Source of the DNA: CAZYTX01 sp964650485
Lineage (GTDB): Bacteria; RBG-13-61-14; DATKZS01
DNA: 16,710 bases
NCBI GenBank assembly: GCA_964650485.1
Contig: CAZYTX010000069.1
Coordinates: forward strand, 1 to 16,710
Direction of reading: 5' to 3'
This document shows, one piece after another, positions 6,412-12,219 of this stretch (positions within the stretch are counted from its first letter, which is position 1; each line of letters starts with the position of its first letter). The translations under genes and the position numbers were made by a program. Below the pieces are notes generated by a model. That model saw only the letters and a list, made by a program, of their open reading frames with translations, did no database searches and was not told the DNA's origin.

Positions 6412-7035
6412 TTATTTCTCCGAGGCTGCCGCGGCCTGGGTGTCCCCGGCCGCGGGCTGGGCCCGGCAGAGCACGAACCAGTTGGGCATGGGTTCCTCCC
6501 CCATCTTGAAGGCCCTGCCTATGGCCACGTCCTTTGACACCCACCTCAGGTTGTCCTTGGTGCCCCCGTACACGAACTTTGTGGGGAACACGTCGTTTGA
6601 CTTGATCTCCGGCCAGCCGGGCGGGTGCTCGGATGGGATGCGGGTGTAGTCAATCTGTATTTCGACTTCAGCCTTGGGGTTCATCTGGCACATGAAGTAG
6701 CCGGGACCGACAATGAAGCCTGCGGGCGAGTCGTTGTACCCGCACACGTTCCTCTGCCCGTCAAGGTAGAACACCTTGCGGAAGCGGGTGAACAGGGGGA
6801 GCGAGTTCTTGCCCTCGAATGGATAAGGAGCGAGCGGGCCCGCGCTCGAAGGCACAAGGTAGTCGAGCGACAAGGGCTTTGACCCAAGGGCTGTCTCCCA
6901 CAGCTTTATCTGCTGCTTCTTGTTGAGCGCGGTCACCTGGGCAAGCCTTTCCGGGTGGTTCATGCCGTTGAGGTGTTCGGTGACCTGATCGAGCTTCACC
7001 TCGGAAGAGCTCAAAAGGGATGCAAGGGTAGTCAT
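6412..7035 (-). CDS. Uncharacterised protein, 207 aa
   Basis: The ATG at 7035 follows AAGGAGGAAC (AGGAGG at 7044-7049, 8-base spacing), an excellent ribosome site; a GTG one codon earlier is possible. The product appears soluble and cytoplasmic. A helical, polar N-terminus (about 1-60) is followed by an aromatic and proline-rich beta-type body containing PYPFEGKNSLPLFTRFRKVF, SPAGFIVGPGYFMC and MPNWFVLCRAQ, and a short Ala-rich tail. There is no signal peptide, membrane helix or obvious catalytic motif, and I do not recognise a family. It stands alone between the chelatase and the redox pair, with palindromic elements on both sides. Confidence 0.8.
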   Translation of the reverse strand: MTTLASLLSSSEVKLDQVTEHLNGMNHPERLAQVTALNKKQQIKLWETALGSKPLSLDYLVPSSAGPLAPYPFEGKNSLPLFTRFRKVFYLDGQRNVCGYNDSPAGFIVGPGYFMCQMNPKAEVEIQIDYTRIPSEHPPGWPEIKSNDVFPTKFVYGGTKDNLRWVSKDVAIGRAFKMGEEPMPNWFVLCRAQPAAGDTQAAAASEK

Positions 7036-7133
7036 CACGGGTTCCTCCTTCTATTGGGTAGCTCACACATATGCGGGCTGCCCTGTGAATATAAGGCACA
7101 CTACCGCAGCCGTGGAATTTTTTCAATGCCGGC

Positions 7134-7188
7134 GGGTGGCGCATACGTTCCTTGGAACCGTATGCGCAGACCCGAAGGGGCTGCAGGT
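7134..7188 (+). repeat. Inverted repeat flanking the redox pair, left arm
   Basis: This 55-bp element begins GGGTGGCGCATACG and ends TGCGCAGACCCGAAGGGG plus CTGCAGGT. The reverse complement of 8308-8363 shares both of these end blocks exactly, with only about 15 central bases differing. Internally GCGCATACG (7139-7147) pairs with CGTATGCGC (7159-7167), so it is also a hairpin. It lies downstream of the FTR gene and about 100 bases upstream of the 207-residue gene. Confidence 0.75.
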
Positions 7189-7247
7189 CTAAATCCCTGA
7201 TCTCTATACTCAAACATCATACCTCAAAACAGGGGCCCTGGCTGCGC

Positions 7248-7273
7248 CCCACACGGATCAGAATCCGTGTGGG
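7248..7273 (-). terminator. Hairpin after the glutaredoxin-FTR operon
   Basis: CCCACACGGAT (7248-7258) and ATCCGTGTGGG (7263-7273) form a perfect 11-bp stem with a 4-base loop, about 76 bases past the FTR stop. In the minus-strand direction only a weak TGTTTTG follows some 15 bases later. It may end the operon transcript, but it is not a textbook rho-independent terminator. Confidence 0.4.
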
Positions 7274-7348
7274 CCACCCGTCAAACCGCCCCGTAATTTT
7301 GCACAAAGCAGCACCGTGCAGGGAGCCGGGGCGATACGGTTCCAGGTT

Positions 7349-7867
7349 CTACCTGGCGGGCCAGGCGAACCTCTCGAACCTGTCCATCCTGGCGTGGCAC
7401 ACCGGGCACTCGTCAGGCGGCTTCTCCCTTGAGCACAAGTATCCGCACACCTTGCAGCGCCAGTTTTTCAGGCCGGACGCGGCCGGGTCCTTGCGCCTCT
7501 GCTTTGCCGCCTCCATGCGCTCCTCTTTCTCCGGCCTGCGCTCGGGGATGGACCCTGCCTCCTTCTTGCCGTCCACAACGTCCCTGGTAACGTAGAGCGC
7601 GCAGAAGCAGCAGCCGTAGTCGAGAAGGTCCGGGTCCCGGTAGTCGCACGGGCATATTACGTCCAGGTCCTCGATCCTGTCGCCCTCCATGAGCCTGCAC
7701 GGGCATCCCATGTACCCGTAGCGGTCAATGTTCTTCACCAGCCCCTCGCACAGGCCCAGTGTGAACTCCGTGTCAGGGTTAAGGTGATACCCGCCCGCCT
7801 CGGCCTCGAATTCAAGACGCTCCACCAGGGCCCGGGCCCGATCTTTCAGATCAGCCTCTTCACTCAA
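7349..7867 (-). CDS. Ferredoxin-thioredoxin reductase catalytic chain fused to rubredoxin
   Basis: This 172-residue protein has the FTR catalytic cysteine pattern C55-P-C57, C72-P-C74, C87-F-C89, which in the family holds a [4Fe-4S] cluster beside an active-site disulfide. Spacings (14 and 12) differ from the plant/cyanobacterial 16 and 8, and the CHC motif is CFC, so the cluster-proximal His is replaced by Phe. Residues 137-157 form a rubredoxin-like knuckle pair, WRCKVCGY and DECPVCHA (C138, C141, C154, C157). It probably passes electrons from ferredoxin to a disulfide partner, with rubredoxin iron as an extra relay. The TTG start at 7867 overlaps the glutaredoxin stop (TTGA) and follows AAGGAGG. 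A related rubredoxin-fused ferredoxin:disulfide reductase is known in Methanosarcina. No FTR variable chain is present. Confidence 0.9.
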   Translation of the reverse strand: MSEEADLKDRARALVERLEFEAEAGGYHLNPDTEFTLGLCEGLVKNIDRYGYMGCPCRLMEGDRIEDLDVICPCDYRDPDLLDYGCCFCALYVTRDVVDGKKEAGSIPERRPEKEERMEAAKQRRKDPAASGLKNWRCKVCGYLCSREKPPDECPVCHARMDRFERFAWPAR

Positions 7868-8127
7868 CCCAGCACCTCCTTGTATCTCTCCGGCTTGTAG
7901 CCCTGGATGACCTCCTCACCGTCGTTTATGATAAGCAGAGGGAACGAGAGCCTGGACACGAACTGCAAGGCCCGGGACCTGGCCGCGTCCTTTTCATCCG
8001 GCGCCGCGGTGTCCATGTAGGTTATGTCGTAGCTCACGTTATGCTCGTCAAGCCAGGCCCTGGTCCTGGCGCACCAGCCGCAGGTGGAAAGCGCGTAAAA
8101 CTCCACTTTTTTCGAGGGCTCGTTCAT
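7864..8127 (-). CDS. Glutaredoxin-like protein (CGWC)
   Basis: The 87-residue product starts at ATG 8127, preceded by GGGGAGG with a 5-base gap; an upstream TTG at 8145 lies in front of that ribosome site and is unlikely. It has a thioredoxin-fold N-terminus VEFYALSTCGWCARTRAWL with redox cysteines C16 and C19, and a SFPLLIIND segment bearing the cis-proline. CGWC differs from the common CPYC of glutaredoxins. It overlaps the FTR-rubredoxin gene by a few bases, so the two are translationally coupled. The natural reading is that it is the disulfide substrate of that reductase, replacing thioredoxin, with electrons from ferredoxin rather than NADPH or glutathione. Confidence 0.9.
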   Translation of the reverse strand: MNEPSKKVEFYALSTCGWCARTRAWLDEHNVSYDITYMDTAAPDEKDAARSRALQFVSRLSFPLLIINDGEEVIQGYKPERYKEVLG

Positions 8128-8164
8128 GTAAACCTCCCCTTTCAAGAAAACAACCGTCTAGAAA

Positions 8165-8194
8165 TTAATCTGGCAACTATTTCCAGGTTGTCAA
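8165..8194 (-). promoter_or_regulatory. Candidate promoter for the glutaredoxin-FTR operon
   Basis: On the minus strand TTGACA (8194-8189), an exact -35 consensus, is followed after 18 bases by GATTAA (8170-8165), a weak -10. Transcription would start near 8158, about 30 bases before the glutaredoxin ATG. The -35 and placement are good, the -10 poor. Confidence 0.4.
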
Positions 8195-8307
8195 TCTCAA
8201 GGTGTGAGCAAGGCAAGGCGGGCAATCGGGCGGGGTGGCCCCTGCGGGGCGCAGCCAGGTGCAAATTCCAAGGGTTTTAGGTTTGAGTAATGAGTTGTGA
8301 GCTTTGC

Positions 8308-8363
8308 ACCTGCAGCCCCTTCGGGTCTGCGCACACTGTTGCAGGCAACCGTATGCGCCACCC
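8308..8363 (-). repeat. Inverted repeat flanking the redox pair, right arm
   Basis: Reverse complement of the element at 7134-7188, sharing its 14 outer and 26 inner bases. Its own stem pairs GCGCACACTGTTGC (8329-8342) with GCAACCGTATGCGC with two mismatches. It lies about 40 bases past the threonine synthase stop and upstream of the redox pair. Confidence 0.75.
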
Positions 8364-8403
8364 TTTATTATGTCATCCCTAATTCCGGGCCCTGAAGGTT
8401 TGC

Positions 8404-9471
8404 CTAGAAACCCATCGCCTCCACTACCGCGTTATAGTCCGCGGGCAGCCGCTCCCTCTTGGGCGACAATTCCTCGCCGGTCTCCCTCCCCGAGGCCGGG
8501 TCCTTGAGCCCGTGGCCGGTGAGGGTGCACACCACGGTCTGGCCGGGCCGCAGCCCCATCTTTTGCTTGTACTTCATGAGCCCTGCTATGCCCGCGGCGC
8601 TGGCCGGCTCGCAGAAGACCCCCTCGATGGATGAGAGCAGAAAGTAGGCCTCCCTGATCTCCCGGTCGGAGACCATCTCGATTATTCCCTCTGACTGGTC
8701 CCGGGCCTGTTCCGCCCGCTTCCAGGAGGCCGGGTTTCCTATCCTGATGGCGGTGGCGAATGTCTCGGGGGACTCCACCGGCCGGCCCCGGACTATGGGC
8801 GCGGCCCCTTCGGCCTGGAACCCGTTCATGTGGGGCAGGGACCAGGTCACGCCGTTTTCATAGTACTGCTTGTATCCCATCCAGTATGCGGTGATGTTGC
8901 CGGCGTTCCCCACCGGCATGACGTGGTGGTCGGGCGCCCTGCCTAGCTGGTCGCACACCTCGAAGGCCGCGGTCTTCTGCCCTTCCAGGCGGAAGGGGTT
9001 CAATGAGTTCACCAGTGTCACCGGGAAGTTCTCGGACACCTTGCGCACTATGTCGAGTGACTGGTCGAAGTTTCCCATGATCTCCATGACCCTGGCCCCG
9101 TGCATGAGGGCCTGTGCCAGCTTGCCAGCGGCGATCTTCCCCTCGGGTATGAGCACGAAGGCAAGGAGTCCGGCCCGGGCAGCGTATGCCGCGGCTGAAG
9201 CGGAAGTGTTCCCTGTGCTGGCGCATATGACCGCCTTGGCCTGCTCCTCCAGGGCCCTGGACACGGCAACCGTCATTCCCCTGTCCTTGAAGCTGGCGGT
9301 GGGGTTCAGTCCCTCGAACTTGAGGAACACTTCGATGCCGGGCAGCACCTGCTGGGCAAGCCGCTTTGCGGGTATGAGGGGGGTGCCCCCCTCGTAGAGC
9401 GTGACTATGCAGTCCCTCCTCTCGAGGGGCAAGAGGTCCCAGTACTTTTCAATCACTCCCTGCCAGTGCAT
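8404..9471 (-). CDS. thrC: Threonine synthase
   Basis: The 355-residue product matches the short (about 350 aa) threonine synthase class of fold-type II PLP enzymes. Lys62 in TASFKDRGM is the PLP Schiff-base lysine; CASTGNTSASAAAYAA is the substrate loop, PVGNAGNITAYW the phosphate-binding loop, and EPASAAGIAG and TLTGHGLKDP complete the pattern. It converts O-phosphohomoserine to threonine. It starts at ATG 9471 with GGAGAGGG upstream, 19 bases after homoserine dehydrogenase, so the two are one operon. Homoserine kinase, needed to make its substrate, is not in the window. No regulatory extension is present. Confidence 0.95.
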   Translation of the reverse strand: MHWQGVIEKYWDLLPLERRDCIVTLYEGGTPLIPAKRLAQQVLPGIEVFLKFEGLNPTASFKDRGMTVAVSRALEEQAKAVICASTGNTSASAAAYAARAGLLAFVLIPEGKIAAGKLAQALMHGARVMEIMGNFDQSLDIVRKVSENFPVTLVNSLNPFRLEGQKTAAFEVCDQLGRAPDHHVMPVGNAGNITAYWMGYKQYYENGVTWSLPHMNGFQAEGAAPIVRGRPVESPETFATAIRIGNPASWKRAEQARDQSEGIIEMVSDREIREAYFLLSSIEGVFCEPASAAGIAGLMKYKQKMGLRPGQTVVCTLTGHGLKDPASGRETGEELSPKRERLPADYNAVVEAMGF

Positions 9472-9490
9472 GCCGCCCTCTCCGGCCCGC

Positions 9491-10801
9491 TCAAAGCTCG
9501 GTCTCGATGCGGATCACGTGCACCGAGCCCTTGACCACCTTGAGCTTCTTAAGCTCCCCCAGCGCCCGGCTCATCCGCTCCTCCAGGGCCTTGTGGGTCA
9601 TGATAACAATGGCCGCCTCCGGGCCGCGCTTCTGGTTGCGCTGGATCACCGACCGTATGCTTATCGAGTGCCGGCCGAGCACTCCCGACACCTTGGAGAG
9701 CACGCCAGGCCGGTCAGCCACCCTGAGCCTGAGGTAGTACTCGGACTCCACCCGCTTCATGGAAAGCAGGCTTACGCCCGGTGAAAAGTCGTCCTGGAAT
9801 GCCCCGAATGGCAGCCTGCGCGGGGGGGCCTTGTCAAGAACCCTGCGGCAAAGCTCGATCACGTCCGCAACCACCGCGGCCGCGGTGGGCTCGCGGCCCG
9901 CTCCCTTGCCGTAATACAGAGTGGGCCCGGAAAAGTTACCGCAAACGTACACCGCGTTGTACACGCCCGAGACCGCGGCCAGGGGGTGGCCCTCGGGTAT
10001 GAGGGTGGGGTGCACCCTGGCCTCGATGCCGTGCTCGCGCCTCTTGGCTATGGCCAGGAGCTTGATGGAGTAGCCCAGGTGCCTGGCCGCCATTATGTCC
10101 GCGGAGGTGATCCTGGTGATGCCTTCCCTGTGAATCCTGCTTATGGACACCGGCGCACTGAAGGCCAGCCTTGCCAGTATGGTCAGCTTGTGCACGGCGT
10201 CGTGTCCGTGCACGTCCGCGGCCGGGTCCCGCTCCGCGTATCCCTCCTCCTGCGCCTTTTCCAGGATCTCTTTGTAGTCGCCCCTGCCGGCGCTCATCTC
10301 GGTGAGCACGTAGTTGCAGGTGCCGTTCACTATGCCGTATACCCCGTTGATCCGGTTGGCTGAGAGCCCCTCCCGCAGCACCCTTATGATGGGTATGGTC
10401 CCGCACACGCTGGCCTCGTAGTACACGTCCTGCCCGGCCCGGCGAGCGGTCTTCATGATCTCGTCACCGTGCTTTGCAAGCAGCGCCTTGTTCGCGGTCA
10501 CCACGGACTTGCCGGCCTCGAGCGCGTCCAGGATCATCTTCTTTACTCCCGGGTAATCGCCCACCAGCTCGATGATCACGGGCACGTCCGGGTCGTTGAT
10601 CAACTTATAGGGGTCGCTCGTGAGCAGGCCCTTCTTGACCTTGACTTCCCGGGGGGAGGCAACGTCTATATCAGCCACGCCGCGAAGCTCGATCTCCGCG
10701 CCCAGCCTGGCCTTGATCTCTTCCCTGTTCTCCTTCAAGAGCTTTATGACACCCTGGCCTATGGTGCCGTAGCCGACAAGACCCACGCCTACCTTTGACA
10801 T
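9491..10801 (-). CDS. hom: Homoserine dehydrogenase with ACT domain
   Basis: This 436-residue protein starts at ATG 10801 after GGAGGAG. It has the NAD(P)-binding GLVGYGTIGQG near the start (G10-x-G12-xx-G15), SVVTANKALLA, EASVCGTIPII, the family signature region NGTCNYVLT...AEEGYAERDPAADVHGHDA (with the usual catalytic-domain acidic residues), and a C-terminal ACT domain from about residue 355 (YLRLRVADRPGVLSKVSGVL). It reduces aspartate semialdehyde to homoserine for threonine and methionine. ACT domains in this family usually mediate threonine feedback. The length is normal. It is followed by thrC and preceded by an aminotransferase with an 82-base palindrome-bearing gap. One peculiarity is AVHKL where AAHKL is commoner. 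Confidence 0.96.
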   Translation of the reverse strand: MSKVGVGLVGYGTIGQGVIKLLKENREEIKARLGAEIELRGVADIDVASPREVKVKKGLLTSDPYKLINDPDVPVIIELVGDYPGVKKMILDALEAGKSVVTANKALLAKHGDEIMKTARRAGQDVYYEASVCGTIPIIRVLREGLSANRINGVYGIVNGTCNYVLTEMSAGRGDYKEILEKAQEEGYAERDPAADVHGHDAVHKLTILARLAFSAPVSISRIHREGITRITSADIMAARHLGYSIKLLAIAKRREHGIEARVHPTLIPEGHPLAAVSGVYNAVYVCGNFSGPTLYYGKGAGREPTAAAVVADVIELCRRVLDKAPPRRLPFGAFQDDFSPGVSLLSMKRVESEYYLRLRVADRPGVLSKVSGVLGRHSISIRSVIQRNQKRGPEAAIVIMTHKALEERMSRALGELKKLKVVKGSVHVIRIETEL

Positions 10802-10814
10802 CTCTCCTCCGCAG

Positions 10815-10875
10815 TCAGTTATCAGTGGTCAGTTGTCCGTTATCCGTCAACTGATCACTGAACACTGATAACTGA
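10815..10875. repeat. Palindromic intergenic repeat (CAGTTATCAGTG type)
   Basis: TCAGTTATCAGTG (10815-10827) is perfectly inverted at 10863-10875, and the inner GTCAGTTG pairs imperfectly with CAACTGATC, giving a long stem over the gap between the aminotransferase and homoserine dehydrogenase. Repeats built from CAGTTATCAGT units are common in bacterial intergenic DNA. It could affect mRNA processing within the operon but shows no T tract. Confidence 0.7.
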
Positions 10876-10883
10876 AAAATTCC

Positions 10884-12086
10884 TTACAGTCCTCCGTCCC
10901 GCTCGAACCACCTCTTTATGCCCCGGGTGGCCTGCTTTATCCTCTGATCGTTCTCTACCAGTGCAAACCTGACAAAACCCTCGCCCACCTCGCCGAAGCC
11001 GACCCCCGGGCTCACCGCCACCTGTGCCTCTTTAAGCATCTGCAGGCTGAACTCGAGGCTGCCCCTCTCCTGGTACTTCTCAGGCATCCTGGCCCACACG
11101 AACATTGTGGCCCTGGGCTTTTCGATCTCCCAGCCAGCCCGTGAAAGCCCCTCGACGAGGGCGTCCCTCCTGCTCTTGTATATTCCGGCTATCCTGGGGG
11201 GCTGGTCCTGGCACTCGTTCAAAGCTTTTATGGCCGCGATCTGTATGGGCTGGAATATGCCGTAGTCGAGGTAGCTCTTGATCCTTGCCAGGGCCTGTAT
11301 GAGCACCGGGTTGCCCACGGCAAAGCCCACCCTCCAGCCGGGCATGGAGTAGCCCTTGGTCATGGAGTAGAACTCGACCCCCACCTCCTTGGCGGCCGGG
11401 ACCTCCATCAGGCTGGGGGCCCTGTACCCGTCGAAGACCACGTCCGCGTACGCCAGGTCATTGATGATCCAGATCTTTCTCTCCTTTGCGAACTCCACCA
11501 CCTTGTGAAAGAAGTCCAGGTCAACCACCCTGGTGGTGGGGTTGTGGGGGAAGTTCAAGATGATCATCTTGGGCAGAGGCCAGGTGTATCGGGCCGCGGT
11601 GCGGAGCTGCTCGAAGAAGTCGAGCTCTTCGCTGAGCGGTATGCTGCGCACGTCCGCGCCCGCGATCACGCACGCGTATGAGTGGATGGGGTAGCAGGGG
11701 TTGGGCACGAACACCACGTCGCCCGGACCCAGGGCCACCAGTGCCAGGTGCGAGAACCCCTCCTTGGCGCCGATGGTGGCGATGGCCTCGCTCTCCGGGT
11801 CCAGCTCCACCTCGAAGCGCTGCTCATACCAGTCGCATATGGCCTTCCTGATGCCCTTGATGCCCCGGGAGGCGCTGTAGCGGTGGTTCCTGGGGTTGTC
11901 CAGGGCATCTTTCATCTTCTCCACTATGGGACCTGGAGTGGGGATGTCCGGGTTGCCCATGCCCAGGTCTATGATGTCCCTGCCCGAGCGGCGCTCCTTC
12001 ATCATCTGCTCCACCACCGTGGCGAACACGTAGGGGGGCAGCCGCTGCATGCGCTGGAACTGCTTGGTGTCCTTGTCGTTTTTCAT
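10884..12086 (-). CDS. Class I/II aminotransferase, AlaC/AspC-like
   Basis: The family start is probably ATG 12086 (MKNDKDTKQFQRMQRLPPYVFATV), giving about 400 residues. An ATG at 12152 would add 22 unconserved residues, and neither has a clear ribosome site. Motifs of fold-type I PLP enzymes are present: DLGMGNPDIPTP, NPCYPIHSYA, ILNFPHNPTTRV, NDLAYADVVFDG, the PLP lysine in SMTKGYSMPGWRVGFAVG, and a C-terminal SPGVGFGEVGEGFVRFALVEN. The RLPPYVFA opening and overall pattern resemble alanine/glutamate (AlaC/YfdZ) and related aspartate aminotransferases. These genes often sit beside homoserine dehydrogenase in Deltaproteobacteria and Firmicutes. It leads the threonine-branch operon and may supply aspartate or alanine; exact substrate cannot be read from sequence. 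Confidence 0.92.
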   Translation of the reverse strand: MKNDKDTKQFQRMQRLPPYVFATVVEQMMKERRSGRDIIDLGMGNPDIPTPGPIVEKMKDALDNPRNHRYSASRGIKGIRKAICDWYEQRFEVELDPESEAIATIGAKEGFSHLALVALGPGDVVFVPNPCYPIHSYACVIAGADVRSIPLSEELDFFEQLRTAARYTWPLPKMIILNFPHNPTTRVVDLDFFHKVVEFAKERKIWIINDLAYADVVFDGYRAPSLMEVPAAKEVGVEFYSMTKGYSMPGWRVGFAVGNPVLIQALARIKSYLDYGIFQPIQIAAIKALNECQDQPPRIAGIYKSRRDALVEGLSRAGWEIEKPRATMFVWARMPEKYQERGSLEFSLQMLKEAQVAVSPGVGFGEVGEGFVRFALVENDQRIKQATRGIKRWFERDGGL

Positions 12087-12157
12087 GGCGTGGCTTGAAT
12101 TGTGGCACATGGCGGGTGAAAATTCAACCGTGGCATGAAGCGGGTGCGGCATCTTTT

Positions 12158-12187
12158 TTGACAGGTTGTTATAAGGGTTGATAGTAT
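12158..12187 (+). promoter_or_regulatory. Sigma-70 promoter of the Hsp70-radical SAM operon
   Basis: TTGACA (12158-12163) is an exact -35 consensus and TAGTAT (12182-12187) a 4/6 -10 box, 18 bases apart, in an AT-rich island. Transcription would begin near 12194, giving a leader of only about 26 bases before the ATG at 12220. No heat-shock (sigma-32) pattern or CIRCE inverted repeat is seen, so this Hsp70 may be constitutive. Confidence 0.6.
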
Positions 12188-12219
12188 TATTAATTTATGA
12201 GAGAGGCGTTTTCAGGAAG

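Larger units (their letters stand above)
7036..7348. other. Intergenic region with two hairpins
   Basis: This 313-base stretch holds no gene. From left to right it contains the ribosome site of the 207-residue protein, an AT-rich area with a weak promoter-like TTGAAA on the minus strand (7121-7126), one arm of the inverted repeat (7134-7188), and a GC-rich hairpin (7248-7273) after the FTR gene. Confidence 0.5.

Noticed and set aside
7134..8363. Palindromes around the redox pair as insertion-sequence ends
   Set aside because: No transposase is encoded between them and no target-site duplication was found, so an insertion sequence is not supported; kept only as an inverted repeat.
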